DNA from: Prorocentrum cordatum
Lineage: Eukaryota; Sar; Dinophyceae; Prorocentrales; Prorocentraceae
Assembly (NCBI GenBank): GCA_963575745.1
Contig: CAUYUJ010014759.1
Coordinates: 123,547 to 187,546 of the forward strand
DNA length: 64,000 bases
Direction: 5' to 3'
This document shows positions 12,471-23,639 of the stretch, one piece after another; the first letter of the stretch is position 1; the number at the start of each line of letters is the position of its first letter. Under the pieces are notes generated by a model. That model did no database searches, was not told where the DNA came from, and saw nothing but the letters and a program-made list of their open reading frames with translations. A program made the position numbers and the translations under genes.

Positions 12471-12627
12471 GGAGAGCTGCGAGGTTACCCTAGCATTCTC
12501 CCGCTTCGTAGAGGCACCCCTGCTTCTTAGCAGGCGCGGGCCTCACTTATAGATGCAGGGCCCACGCCGTCTAAGGCGGCCTCTTCATAAGAGGCCTCCC
12601 CCCTCCCCCTTCCCCTCCATGTTCAGA

Positions 12628-12804
12628 AACCTGGCGAAGGCTGGCAAACATGTGGCTGCTGAAACGGAGCTCCGGGACATTGTTTTTCTTCCGGGAAGCA
12701 GCCCGTTTACTATTCAGTGCGCTGGGCTTTCTTCTGGGAATTTGTGTTTTTGCCTCTGGGAAAACCGTTTTAGCAGCCACGGATTTGCCAGCCCTCGCCC
12801 AGAT
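12628..12804. repeat. Inverted repeat with 40-base arms
   Basis: Arm 12628-12667 (GGCTGGCAAA..GTGGCTGCT) is the reverse complement of 12765-12804 at 32 of 40 positions. The 97-base loop has no supported gene. It could be a degenerate foldback element. Confidence 0.55.
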
Positions 12805-13632
12805 TCCGACATGTGCGCGCCGCTGGCTGCTCTTGAATCGTTCGGGCTCTTCTGCTTGACGCTTCTGCCGTGGCCCCCCTGCCCTCCCCCCCCGAGGCGA
12901 GACGAGGCGAGGCGAGGAGGTCAGTGCAGGGGTCGACCCAAACGGTGTTTTGGCGATTTCGTGGGCCGCTTTCATGTCGGCTTCGCTTTGCAGCAACGGC
13001 GGAGTGGAGACAGAACGAGGGACAACGAAGACAGAACGGAAACGAAAAACACTGTTGAGGTCGATCTCTCTCGCCCCTCTCTCTGACGCCTGTGCTCCTG
13101 CTCCTCCGCCTGCTCGCCTTCGTCCTCTCCCTCTTCCTCTCCCTCCTCCGTCTCCTGGTCGTCTTCGTCCTCTGCTTCCCTTTGCTCCTCCTCCTCTCCT
13201 GCTCCTTCTCCTGCTGCTGCTCCTCCTCCTCCTCCTCCTTCTTCTCCTCCTCCCCCTTCGCCTCCTCCTGCTCCTCCTCCTTCTCCTCCTCCTCCACCTT
13301 TTTTTTCGTTACGCGGACTTTCGCAACGAAGCTGTAGCGTTCTTAACCTTTCTCCTCCTCCTCCTCCTGTTCCTCCTCCTCCTCCTCCTCCTCGTCCTGC
13401 TCCTCGTCCTGCTCCTCCTCCTCCTCCTCCTCCTCCTCCTCCTCCTCCTCCTGCTCCTCCCCTGGCCCTCCTGCCTGCCACCCCCCCTCACGCAGACGCG
13501 CCGGTTGGCAGCGAGTGGAGCGGCTCTGCGGGCTCCCAGCCGTCTCCGGCGTCACCCGGGTGCGCCCTGGGGAGGGAGCCGCCATGAGGGACATGGGCAC
13601 TGCAAGGGAAGGGCGTCCATTGAAGAAGAATC
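12805..13632. repeat. No gene seen; CCT pyrimidine array 13093-13470
   Basis: Positions 13093-13470 are CCT/CTC-rich on the plus strand (GGA on the minus), interrupted by a short unique segment near 13298-13350. The flanks are GC-rich and carry no supported gene. Confidence 0.7.
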
Positions 13633-13810
13633 GGGCGACGAGGTCTACACGTATCCACTGCTCCTGGCCAGGCCTATCCTGGCCATGCCTATCCTGGGTC
13701 CAGGAGCGGTGTGTATGCTACTTTGGCCAAGCCAGGAGGGCGTACGCACTGCTCCTGATCCCAGGATGGGCCTGGCCTTGAGCAATGGATGCGTGTAGAC
13801 CTCGTCGCCC
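13633..13810. mobile_element. Foldback element with 31-base terminal inverted repeats
   Basis: The left end 13633-13663 (GGGCGACGAGGTCTACACG..) and right end 13780-13810 are reverse complements at 29 of 31 positions. Weaker pairing continues inward (CTGGCCAGGCCTATCCTGG versus CCAGGATGGGCCTGGCC). Total length is 178 bases with no open frame of note. Confidence 0.7.
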
Positions 13811-13826
13811 TGAAAACTCTGCATAA

Positions 13827-13955
13827 ACACAAACTTTCGACGGTCCGCGCGGATTTCTTGGGTCTGCGCTGGACCCCGCCCCTGGCGCGCTCCGCGCGCC
13901 AGTGAGGAGGTCCAGCGCCGATCCAAGACATCCTCGTGGACCTCCGAAAGTATAT
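13827..13955. mobile_element. Foldback family E element
   Basis: The left arm (AACTTTCGACGGTCCGCGCG.. TCTGCGCTGGACC) pairs with the right arm (GGTCCAGCGCCGATCC.. GGACCTCCGAAAGTATA) around a palindromic centre TGGCGCGCTCCGCGCGCCA. A right-arm-like copy is at 28521-28590. A left-arm word recurs near 1165. Confidence 0.55.
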
Positions 13956-14087
13956 GTTGCCGTTTCGACTTTCTCTACATCGTCCAGAGGCCTTCTCCCG
14001 TTTCTGACTCTGGTGGGGGCTGCTCCCGGGCCACGGGGGCCGTCCACCGAGCGACTCTCCGGGGGGTCCCAGACGGTCCACACCGCG

Positions 14088-14273
14088 TGGTGAGCCGGTG
14101 GGGCTTCGGGGTGACCGCATGGCTTTTGGGCTCGGGTCGTTCTCTGAGGACGCCTCGGGCGACCGGGGCCTCAGGGCCCCAGAAGCGTGCGGTGGCGGAC
14201 CGTGCAGTGAGGCCTTCTCGGGCATTCCGAAGTGGCCGCGCGGCCTGTCCGCGCACCGCTCCGGGACGCCAGA
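14088..14273 (+). repeat. Dispersed 190-bp repeat, copy 2
   Basis: Free-standing relative of 10223-10410, with the same ordered words and no family B ends around it. Confidence 0.6.
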
Positions 14274-15229
14274 GGCTCAGGGCAGAGGCTTCTGGCCTCA
14301 GGGGGGGAAGCCCCAGGCCTCCAGGCTGTGTGCGCAGGGGCCCGTTCTCTTCGTGGGAGGAGAGGCTGGGCCTTCCCCACCCAGGCCCCAGGCGTTCGGC
14401 TTCTGGGCCAGGGCGTCATCTGCCGCATGACACTCCGCCCCAGAGAAGAGTTCGGCCGACTCAACTGCGGCCGGACGTTGGAGAGGAAGGACCGCATCGG
14501 TTTCGGAAGGGGCCCAGGTGTTCTCGGGTCAGCCCTGAGATTTTGTTTGCCCTGGCACGCCTCGTGAATCCAGGCCCATGGAAGGTTTCTTACGGCAAGA
14601 AAGTGGCTTTTCTCCAACTTTGCTGGTCGGATCCTGTCACTGTCAGGCTGATGATGGGTTCGATGGTCAAGCTTCCCCTCCACCCACTATCAACTCGACC
14701 ACCAAAACGAGGATCATGATTAGACCGACGATGCGCGAGGAGTGTGTTCGGATGCCACATCTTGACAGGAATCATGCTTTCGCGAAGTCGAAGAGCAGGA
14801 GGATGAGGAGGAGGACGGAGGAGTATTCGGAGGGGGAGGAGGATGAAGGGGAAGGAGGGGGGAGGGAGGCGAGAGGAGGAAGTGGAGGAAGTGGCTGGCA
14901 CACGAGCCATGGAGGGAAGAATGCGACATCGGTCATTGAGGGGAACAGCTGGAGTGATGTCAACAGTGCAACACCAACAACGCAGACTCGGGCATCTGAT
15001 TCTGCCAACCTCATTGTGATAAAGTTGAGCACGCTTCTTCGGCCTTCGTGTTGTTGGCTCTTCTTCTCTAGTTGCTCATCCACGATGCCGAAACGGCAAC
15101 ACAGTCACGGAACGCTGTCACGGCAGCATGCCGAACGACGTGGGTGTAAGTGCACATTTGACGTGTGTGTGTATGCGTATCAAGGGTGCATCATAGTCAG
15201 GGTGCGTATCGCCTGGAGGACCTCGCCCT
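14274..15229. other. No gene seen; GGA tract 14797-14890
   Basis: A plus-strand frame stays open for 358 codons across 14578-15654. It reads through a GGA tract (Glu/Gly/Arg-rich) and then a dispersed repeat, and shows no domain. I treat it as chance. The rest is unremarkable. Confidence 0.5.
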
Positions 15230-16082
15230 TTGCCGCCGCCCTACTCCACTGTGATGGATTCGTGGCTCCAGGACGGTTGGGTTGGAATCGCTCGTGGACG
15301 TCCTTGGGTGGGGCGGGGGGCATCTTCGAGCTTTCTGTGGCAGTCTTGGGCAACCTTGGGCAACCTTCGGGCTTTCCGAATGCAATCGTCGATGCTGTCT
15401 GGGATCACATTAAAGTGGGCTCTCCTTCTGGGGCCATGTGGAGCCATTTTTTGGCCTCTTGGCAGCATCGCGGTACCTCTGGTGGCCACCATGGGCAATC
15501 TCCGAGGTTCGCCTTGGGGCCTCTCGGGACCATCCCGTGGCCTCGATGGCGATCTTTCGAGCGTGGGCTTCTTACAGGCATCCTGGACGACCCGCACATC
15601 CAGTGCACATATGAGGCACACATCCTCTTTGCCAGCATGTACCTGCATCAATGACTTCGTGCACTTTCGATGTGCGCTCTACGCAGTACAATAGATGGGG
15701 TCCAGTGCAGGAGGTTCAGTATGATGATGGCGCCCCAGTGATGCCACAACGTTGCGGTGCAAGCTATGCGGTGCAGCTTACGAGGCGCAATCTATGTGAT
15801 CCAATCTAAGTGGTGCAGCCTATAGTGGAGGCCCATGCCAAGAAACACCCTGCTTGCCTCCAGGGTGCTCTGTGTTGCTTGGGTTTCGATTGTTTTTTCG
15901 ATGGAGAGCGCGACGTTTCCATACTCAAAATCCATGGGCGTCCTGGGGTCTCAGGGTTGGGCTTCTTGTGAAGGTTTCTTGTGGTCGTGTCCCTACCGTA
16001 AGCTATGCGGTGCAACGGAGTGGTGCAGTCTAGGGGTATAGTCCACTTTGCCCGTCTTCAAGCTGTCCTCTCCACTGCTCGC
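15230..16082. other. No gene seen; dispersed repeat and GTGCAGC words
   Basis: Positions about 15330-15560 (TTGGGCAACC, TTTTTTGGCCTCTTGG, CCTTGGGGCCTCTCGGGACC) look like a reversed relative of the 240-bp repeat at 50.7 and 52.3-52.8 kb. Positions 15760-16030 contain loosely repeated CTATGCGGTGCA words. No gene is supported. Confidence 0.4.
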
Positions 16083-16130
16083 GCAAACATCCCACCCACC
16101 CACCCGCAACTTGGTTTGCAAAACCTCTTC
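16083..16130 (+). repeat. Shared CATCCCACCCACCCACCCGC segment
   Basis: CATCCCACCCACCCACCCGC followed by AACTTGGTTTGCAAAACC recurs nearly unchanged at 17383-17425 and in part at 18785-18812. The first copy leads into a GAC array. Confidence 0.6.
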
Positions 16131-16136
16131 AGACCG

Positions 16137-16645
16137 ACTACGACGACACCGACGACAACAACTAGGACGACACCGACGACGTCTCCGACGACTTCGACGA
16201 CGACAACGACGCCGACGCCGACGACGACGAAGACGACGACGACGACGACACCAACGAAGGCGACGACGAGGGAGGAGGAAGGACGACGACGGCGACAACG
16301 ACGACAACGACGACAACGACGAGGGAGGAGGGAGGACGGCGACGACGCGAACGACGACGACGGAGGAAGGACGGCGACGCCGACGACGACAACGACGAGG
16401 GAGGAGGGAAGACGACGACGACAACGACGACGACGACGGCGACGAAATAGGAGGGACGACGACGAGACGCCGACGACGGACGACGACGACGTGGGAGGAG
16501 GAGGAAGGACGACCACGGTGACAACGACGACGGAAACGACCACGACGCCAAAGAGGACGACGACGAACACGAGAAAAGACAGAGGACGACGTAGGCGACG
16601 ACGACGACGACGACGCGGGAGGAGGGAGGACGGCGACGACGACGA
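16137..16645. repeat. GAC trinucleotide array with GGGAGGA interruptions
   Basis: GAC/CGA triplets on the plus strand are broken every 40-60 bases by GGGAGGAGGAAGGAC-type words. These give it a loose higher-order period. Confidence 0.85.
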
Positions 16646-17136
16646 CGCAAGAGCGCGCGCTCGCACGCTTTTGTTTAAAATCCGTGTTGCAAAACCCTTG
16701 GTTTTTGTATGTTTTTTTGACGCACGATTTTGAAATCCTTCCGAAACCGATGGGTTTTGAAGATTTTCGGCATACGCCCGCGACGACGCGCGCGTCTGCA
16801 CTTCGTCCCATTTTTTTGCAGAGGATTCTCGCGACGGCACACGCGCAAGGGCGTTCGACAGATTTCGACATGCGCGCGCGCGCGAAGCCCGTTTGGTAGC
16901 ATTTTGTGAAAATCTCAAAAAAAGAGCAATGGTTTTCTTTCGATGACGCAAGAGCTCGCGCGGAAGCTTTCTTAGCAAATCAGTGTTGCGAAACCCTGTG
17001 TTTTTGTAGGTTTCTTGGGAACTCGATTGCGAAATCTTTCCGGCACCGAAGGTTTTTGAAGGATTTCGGCATGCGCGTGCGACGACGCGCGCGTGTGCAC
17101 TTCGTCCCATTTTTTGCAAGGGATTCGTGAACAAGT
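16646..17136 (+). repeat. CG-alternating dispersed repeat, two units
   Basis: Two related units (16646-16917 and 16945-17135) share the following in order: GCAAGAGCGCGCG, TGTTGCGAAACCC, TTTTTGTA, CCTTCCG.CACCGA, GGTTTTTGAAGGATTTCGGC, ATGCGCGCG, CGACGACGCGCGCGT and CACTTCGTCCCATTTTTT. Alternating GC runs could adopt left-handed DNA. Confidence 0.7.
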
Positions 17137-18061
17137 GTTATGTTATAACAAAAAAGGTCACCGTATAGTTTTTTCAAGGGAACCTCAGGGGGGGGAAACC
17201 GGCCTAGCTGGGATGATACGGTTTCATATGTAGGATGGACGAATGTGCATAATATTTATGAAATCATATTATCCCAGGGGGAAGCGTTAAGTCTGGGGGG
17301 GGGGGGGTAGAGTCTGTTCTCTTGTCAGAAAGGAGAACTCACCCTGCCGAATTTGAAGTTGTCGACTCCAATGCTCGCGCAATCATCCCACCCACCGACC
17401 CGCAACTTGGTTTGCAAAACCCATGCGGAGGCGATTGCGATGAGTGTTCGACGTTGGCTGGTGCATCTCTGCTGCCGCGCTAGCCCGCGCCTGCTCGCGC
17501 TACGGCCCGCTAGTTTTGCCGCGACCGACGCGAACGCGGTGGCATTGACCGCGCGGCGCATCCCAGAGGGCACTTCAGTGCGAGTCGGCGACTTGGGCGG
17601 GCGCGGTATCATGGCAACGTCGACAACGGTACACAAGATGATGATCGTAGCGCTGCTGGTGACGATGCTGACAGCGACGACGGTGCGGCCAGTGACGGCG
17701 CAGATGTTGATCACGCCGGCGACGATGACGGCGTCCTCGCGTCGATTATGAAAATTTGAGAAAGAGTTCGACATGCGCGCGCGGCCGACGCGCGAGAGCG
17801 GCCGCATGGTATTAGTTGACTCGGATCGTGCCCCCCTCCCCAGCACGCGCGCAACGGCGTTCGAATGATTTCGGCATGCGACGCGAGAGGCCCGCGTGGC
17901 AGAATTCAAAACCAATGTCGAACACCCGTATTTAAAAATGATACTTAGATACATATGTATATATGAGTTATATTTTGTATATATATATATATATATATAT
18001 ATTTGAATGAGAAATACGTTAAAAACACTTTTCCGTATTATTCATTTTCTTTCTCGAACAA
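17137..18061. other. No gene seen; partial repeat copies and AT microsatellite
   Basis: The stretch contains a poly-G run near 17296-17308, the shared CCCACCCACC segment at 17383-17425, a partial CG-alternating repeat about 17765-17910, and an (AT)n run near 17979-18002 in an AT-rich pocket from about 17930. Open frames around 17353-17954 show no domain. Confidence 0.5.
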
Positions 18062-18545
18062 TTCGCAAGAGCGCGCGCGCAAGTTTTTTTGAATACGAAT
18101 GTTTCGAAATCATGTTTTTTTTGTACGGTTTCGGGACACTCGGTTTTGAATTCCTTACGGCGTTTAAGGTTGTTGACTGATTTTGGCATGCGTGCGCGAC
18201 AACGCGCGCGCGTGTGCGCATTTTTTTGCAACACATATTTTTGCGACCGCGCGCAAGCAAGGGCGTTCGAAAGTTTTCGACATGCGCGCGCGAAGCCCTC
18301 TTGGGAGCATTTTATTCAAATGTTGGGGGAACAAATTTTTGTTGGAAACATCGGAAAAGCGCGTGCGTTGTTTGTGTGTTGTCAACAACTCCTTGTCACA
18401 GAAACTACTGTTGTTTTCCGTGTTTTGTGGACGCTCTTATTTGAAATCCCTACGGCGTCGAAGGTTTTGAAGGATCTCGGTCTGCGCGCGCGACGACGCG
18501 CGCGTGCGCACTTCGTCCCATTTTTGGAAAAACACAGGATGTTTG
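18062..18545 (+). repeat. CG-alternating dispersed repeat, two further units
   Basis: Units at 18062-18330 and 18355-18545 match those at 16646-17135, including GGCATGCG, CGCGCGCGTG and CACTTCGTCCCATTTTT. With the earlier pair they make at least four units over 1.9 kb. Confidence 0.7.
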
Positions 18546-18954
18546 AACACTGAGGATTTGTGATCCGCGAGTGCGCGCGCATAGTAGTTTTTTGCAGAAG
18601 ATGGCGGGGGGTGTCGCTGCTGGTTCGGGTGGGATGGTATGAATTCAGAAAGTGACATATAAGAAAAGGAGCGAATAATCCGGTGGGCGGTCTGCTTTAC
18701 TTTTTCAGAAAGGGCAATTCACCAGCCTGCACCGCGCGTGGTACCCGTCAGTGTTCGTCGTCACCTGCAGTGTCCCAGCAATTCGTCCCACCCGCCCACC
18801 TGCAGCTTTCCAGGGAAACTCAGCACTGGCGACATGGCGCGAAGACCCTCCTTAAGTGCGGATCCCTGTTTCGGGCGGGCGAGGGCTCTTCCGAAGTCGC
18901 CCCGCGGAGTCCCCCACCTCGACCCATTCACCTGGGCAGGAAGGGCCGTGGAGA
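18546..18954. other. No gene seen
   Basis: Short CCCACCCGCCCACCTGCAGC-like words at 18785-18812 echo the repeat at 16083. I see nothing else. Confidence 0.45.
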
Positions 18955-20067
18955 AAGGCAGGAGGAAAAGGAGGATGAGCAGGAGGAGGTCCACTTAAAA
19001 CCCAAGAGTCATCAACGATGTTGGAATTAACCCTCCTTCCACGCTCCTTCGTCATAGGCCCTTTCCAACGGTTCATTTCCATTGTGGGAATTGCTTTGTT
19101 GGAAGACAACCGCTTGACGACCTTGAAGCATGCCAGAACATAGTTCTCGGGATTCCAACGCCACGGATCAACCTGACGGCTGCGTCCTGACGATCTGGAA
19201 CCGTGCCAACACGCCACTTTTGGGACTTCAACACCGCGAGCCAACATAACGGTTGCACCCGCGTAATCCTGAATCCGTCCCAAACACGATTTCTGGCACG
19301 TTCATCATGGCTTCCCAGAAATTCTTGCATTTTTCAGCGAATAATGTGCGTGGCGCTAAGGCGAGAACCACAATTTGAAAAGGAGCCGCCCTCAATCCGT
19401 GAATTTTTTGCAATTTTTTAGATCGAATGTGCGCGGCGCTAAGGCGAGAACCACATTCAGAAAACAACCCGCACTCAATCCGTGAAGCTTTTGAAAATGC
19501 TTAGGACGAGTGTGCGCGGCGCTAAGGCGAAAGCCACATTTTGAAAAGGAGCCGTCCTCAATCCGTGAAGCTCTTGCAGTTTCAAGCGAATGTGCGCGGC
19601 GCTAAGGCGAGAGCCACATTCTAAAAACGACACGCCCTCAATCCGTGAAGCTCTTGAACATTTTATAAGCGAATGTGCGCGGCGCTAAGGCGATAACCAC
19701 ATTTTGAAAATGACCCGCCCTCCACCTGTGAAATTGTTGTCGTTTTTTGCGCTTCAGAGTCATAATGGTGAGGAAGTCTCAGGCGAAACGCCTGGCCCGC
19801 CCTGAAAACGGGCCTCGGGGTGCGACAGGGAGAAGTCTCAGGCGAAACGCCTGGCCCGCCCTGAAAACGGGCCTCGGGGTGCGACAAGGAGAAGTTATCT
19901 TTAAGGAGAAGAAATGGGGGAGGAGGAGGAGGCAGAGGAGGAGGAGGAGGAGGAGGAGGAGGAGGAGGATGAAAGAGGAGGAGGAGGAGCAGGAGGAGGA
20001 GGAGGAGGAGGAGGAGCAGGAGGAGGAGGAGGAGGAGGAGGAGGAGGAGGAGGAGGAGGAGGAGGAG
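18955..20067. repeat. Composite repeat, long copy 2
   Basis: A short GGA tract (18958-18990) is followed by the 300-bp segment 18998-19310 (AACCCAAGAGTCATCAACGA, CCAACGCCACGGATCAACCT). Five 80-bp units follow (19335-19740), then the link GAAGTCTCAGGCGAAACGCC duplicated with a 62-base period (19769-19897), and finally a GGA array 19915-20067. The architecture equals 11160-12470. Confidence 0.7.
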
Positions 20068-20787
20068 GCCGTGACGCCCGCCAAACTCCCTGGTCGCTTG
20101 AGCCCGACTTGCGCAGGGCAAGGCGGACCGTGTCCAGTTCGGAATAGGCCGGGGCCGAGGTGGCCCAGCTCTGGGGGAGAAATGGGTCCACCCCTCGTCG
20201 CCACGCCACGGCTGGACGCGACTCGCAAAGCTTCCAGGTACTGACCCCTGGAGGGGCCTTGGGGACCGATTTTGAGCGAATCTGCCCTTACTCTTTGAGG
20301 ATGAAAGAGCCCCAGACCCTAATAACACGATGAAGACGTAGCCCCACTGAGGTCCCCGTCTTCGCATCAGGGATGCTAATTCTGGGCGGTTTGGTTCGAT
20401 GCACCCGCAGAAAAAAAGGGCCCTCTGTCCCTAACGCTCCTCGCCCTCCCAGCTCAGGTCCCCTCCAGAAGGGTTAGGGGTCCTTGCTTGGTCAGTCGCT
20501 TAGACCCTCTATCCCTAATGTTCCTCGCCTTCCTACCTCAGGTCCCCTCCCAGAGGGTGAGGAGCCCTTGCTTGTGCTTGGTCCATCGCTTATCATCCCC
20601 CTTCTGACCCAATCCTCTGGGCCTGTCCAGCTCGGGCCCCCAGGCCGCCTCTGGTGTCCAGTGCTGCCCCGCAGCTGGCCGGCCCACCTCTCCCGCCCGC
20701 GCGCCCGCGCGCCGACCGGGAGTGCGGGGGGGGAGGTCCCGCGGTCAAGCTGCCGGGGCCATAGAGGACTGGTCGCTATTGTCGCCG
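20068..20787. repeat. No gene seen; tandem duplication 20421-20592
   Basis: About 85 bases (CCTCTGTCCCTAACGCTCCT.. CTTGGTCAGTCGCTTA) are repeated once in tandem with about 15% divergence. The surrounding GC-rich DNA has no supported gene. Confidence 0.55.
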
Positions 20788-21187
20788 TCCTCGACGACGA
20801 CGACGACGACGACGTAACGACGACGACGACGATAACGACGACGACGACGTATCGACGACGACGGTAACGACGACGACGTATCGACGACGACGATAACGGC
20901 GACGACGTATCGACGAAGACGACCACGACGTAACGACGTAACGCCGACGACGTATCGACGACGACGAGAACGACGACGTGACGACGACGAGGACGACTTC
21001 GCAATGGACAAGCCTTGCCCCCAGATCTTGACGACGACGACGACGATGACGACGACGACGTAACGACGACGACGACGTAACGACGACGACGACCATAACG
21101 ACGACGACGTATCGACGACGACGACGAGAACGACGACGACGTAGCGACGACGACGACGCAACGACCAAGCCTTGCCCCCAGATCTTG
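20788..21187. repeat. GAC/CGTA array with a duplicated spacer
   Basis: GAC triplets are punctuated by ACGTA or CGTATCG at near-regular intervals. The non-repeat word CAAGCCTTGCCCCCAGATCT occurs twice, near 21009 and 21166, so the array itself was duplicated as a block. Confidence 0.8.
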
Positions 21188-21490
21188 CGCGGCCGCCGCG
21201 TGCGCCGGAAGGGAGGGGAGGAGGGAGCATGGGGCAGGCGAGGCAGAGAGGTGGGGGCGGGGGCCGAGGGGAGGCAGGGAAGGGCTCGAGGTTCGCAGGG
21301 TTGCTTCGCGGCGTCGTCGCGGGTCGCTGCACCTGCGGAGGCGGCAGAGGAGAGGGCGTAGGAGGAGGAGGAGGAGGAGGAGGAGGAGGAGGAGGAGGAG
21401 GAGGAGGAGGAGGAGGAGGAGGAGGAGGAGGAGGAGGCAGCACAGGAGGAGTACGAGGAGGATGCGGCGGAGAAGGAGGAGGAGGATTTG
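21188..21490. repeat. GC-rich segment with GGA array 21356-21445
   Basis: Non-coding GC-rich DNA leads into a GGA purine array, with a short variant tail to about 21490. Confidence 0.7.
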
Positions 21491-22375
21491 TCCTAAGGCT
21501 GTGGCCAACGAGGTCCCGGCGTCAGCGCCCCGCAAGAGCCTGAAGGATCGGCCAGGGGAGTGGCAGCGAGATCTCGTTTCGATGCCTACTCTTTTTGACG
21601 TCTTCTCGACGACGTTTCGACGTCTTTGTTTCGACGCGTTGGCTTTTTTGCCGTTCTTCGAGGATGCCTTGGCGTTCGTGGAGGAGGTGGGTGACGTTTT
21701 TCGACCTCCGTTTACCTTCGGCGGCGAGCGAGAGGGGCAGTGAACAGTGGCGGGCCTTCTCAGCAGACTCGGAAGCCCCCTGGCCTCCTAAAAAGTTTTC
21801 TGAGCTTTCGCCGGAGAACGCAGAAAACCTCTCGGAAGGCACGAGGGCTTCTGAGAAGTCCCGCCGCCTTCTGAGATCGGCGTCACCCCAACATACTTAT
21901 GCTATATGTGCGTGGCCCCCCCCCCAGGGGCGACGCGCGCACCCAGAAGTCTTTCAGTATTCGCGTCGTGGCGGGCGCTTTCTGGCCACGTCGCTCGGGA
22001 AACGACATACTACAAGATGGGTATACTATATGTTCGGGTCGGACGCGCGCCTCCAAGGAGGACATGTAGTATTAGTATGTCCCTGTGCGTGCCATGAGAA
22101 GGCCTTCTTCTCACTTCCCCTCCGCGCTCGTCGCCGACATCGTCTGGGCCCATCCAGGAGCGGCCGCCTGGCCCGCTCCGCGTCACCCCCCCTTCCCTTG
22201 CTCCTTCCCCGCTCCCCCTGGCCGCTCTCTCCCTCTGCCATCGAGGGGGACAGCGACGATGAGGAGGAGCGGGATCGAGGGCTGGTATTCATCGTCCGCG
22301 AGGCTTGGTTCAGGGGAGGAAGATGCATTCTCACAGGCCGCCTCCCCCCCACTCGGAGCTTCGGTGCGCTGCTCC
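21491..22375. other. No gene seen
   Basis: One plus-strand frame is open across 21595-22884 (429 codons), but it includes a poly-Val reading of a GTC array and no recognisable domain. Weak inverted words (CTTATGCTATATGTGCGTGG; GGTATACTATATGTTCGG) flank 21897-22055. I do not support a gene. Confidence 0.45.
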
Positions 22376-22506
22376 GCTCCGTCGTCGTCCGCGTCCTTGT
22401 CCGCGTCTTCGTCTGCGTCTCTGTCCGCGTCTTCGTCCGCGTCGTCGTCGTGGTCGTGGTCGTGGCCGTCGTCGTCGTCGTCGTGGTCGTGGTCGTGGTC
22501 GTCGTG

Positions 22507-22546
<40 letters not shown>

Positions 22547-22553
22547 GGGCCCT
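22376..22553. repeat. GTC trinucleotide array
   Basis: GTC with CGTC/TCCGCGTC variants, opposite in orientation to the GAC arrays at 16.1 and 20.8 kb. Confidence 0.85.
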
Positions 22554-22896
22554 TGGCGGGACAGCAAGTCGCGGCCGTGGCTGCGGAGGGAGCTCGCCGT
22601 GTGGGCGCCGCGTGCCCTCCCGCGTCGCGGGCGCGCCTCGTGGTGCGCGCCCTGCGCTCGCGGGCACGGCCCACGGCGAGCGGCCAGGCAAGAATCTCTG
22701 GGTGTTTCTAGTGTTTCACCACCCACCCAGCCACCCCAACCCAACCCGAAGCCCTCAATTTGCCTTCCATTTCCAGTGGGGGGGGGGTCGGGGAACGTTG
22801 AAAAAACACATGGAACCCGTACCCCCCCAACCCGAAATTCGGGTCAAATTCGGGTCTTCGGATTGGGTTGGGGTGGTCTGGTAGGTAGTCAGTGTT

Positions 22897-23010
22897 AAGT
22901 CGGGTGTGTCCCTCTGCAGATGAAAACATGGTCCGGGGACGATTTTTCCAGGATTTCCGGACTATTCATACTTCGTCGAAAATCTCCCTGTAGGAGGACA
23001 CGCCCGACCT
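22897..23010 (+). mobile_element. Foldback family A element, shortest structured copy
   Basis: AAGTCGGGTGTGTCCCTCTG at the left and the inverted CCTGTAGGAGGACACGCCCG at the right enclose only about 60 bases, including GTCCGGGGACGATTTTT and TCGTCGAAAATCT. TTA and TAA abut the two ends. At 114 bases this shows the minimal conserved interior. Confidence 0.7.
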
Positions 23011-23024
23011 AACTGTAGTGGCCC

Positions 23025-23200
23025 CTGAGATCCTGGCGTTGCATTTTTTTCGCAACGAGCGTTTTCGCTCAATCTCGGGCCCTGGGGCTCTCACAGATCG
23101 ATCTGGCTCGAAAAAGGATGCAGAAAGATGGGGTCCAGGGCTCCGGTCGTGATTTTTGCGCTGTTGCAGTTTTTTGCAACGTCGGATCTCAGGGGCCTTC
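23025..23200 (+). repeat. Dispersed 175-bp repeat, copy 1
   Basis: Ordered words ATCCTGGCG, TTTTTCGCAACGAGCG, TCTCGGGCCCTGGGG, GATCTGGCTCGAA, GGTCCAGG, GTCGTGATTTT and TTTTTTGCAACGTCGGAT are matched at 53800-53985. Confidence 0.6.
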
Positions 23201-23639
23201 GGCCCATCCGTCCAGCGTGCCTGGGTCGTTGACCAGAGGCATCTGGTAGGCGTCTCGGGCCTTTGTCAGAGCCGTCTTGGGGGCCTTGGTGGCCGTCTTG
23301 GGGTGATCTCTGGGGCCTCTTGGGCCGTCTTGGGCACTCGTCAGACCGAAGAACTGAGCAGAGCATCGTGCAAAATAACAGGTCTCAGGGGACACGTGGG
23401 GCATGTGCACTTCCAGCCACGCTCTGAGACCTCCAGAGAAGAGAAGTCATGCGCGACGCCCCAGGATCGCCTGGAAACGCCCGAGGGCATACTCAACACT
23501 GAACTCGAAAGGACCTGAGGACACTCCACTCAACTCAGTGCCTCGCGGCACGGCGGCGGATTTTTGCTCAACTTTTTTTTGTCTGCAAGGGCTTTATACG
23601 AGCGGCCGCGGGCCGTTGTGGGCCCCGGAACCAGTGACT
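23201..23639. other. No gene seen
   Basis: CTTGGGGGCCTTGGTGGCCG-type words at 23275-23335 resemble reversed units of the 240-bp repeat of 50-53 kb. No coding signal is seen. Confidence 0.45.

Noticed and set aside
14578-15654. 358-codon plus-strand open frame
   Set aside because: It crosses a GGA tract and a dispersed repeat. Competing frames are open on the minus strand, and no domain or codon bias supports it.
21595-22884. 429-codon plus-strand open frame
   Set aside because: It depends on a GTC array (poly-Val), and neither flank resembles a protein family.
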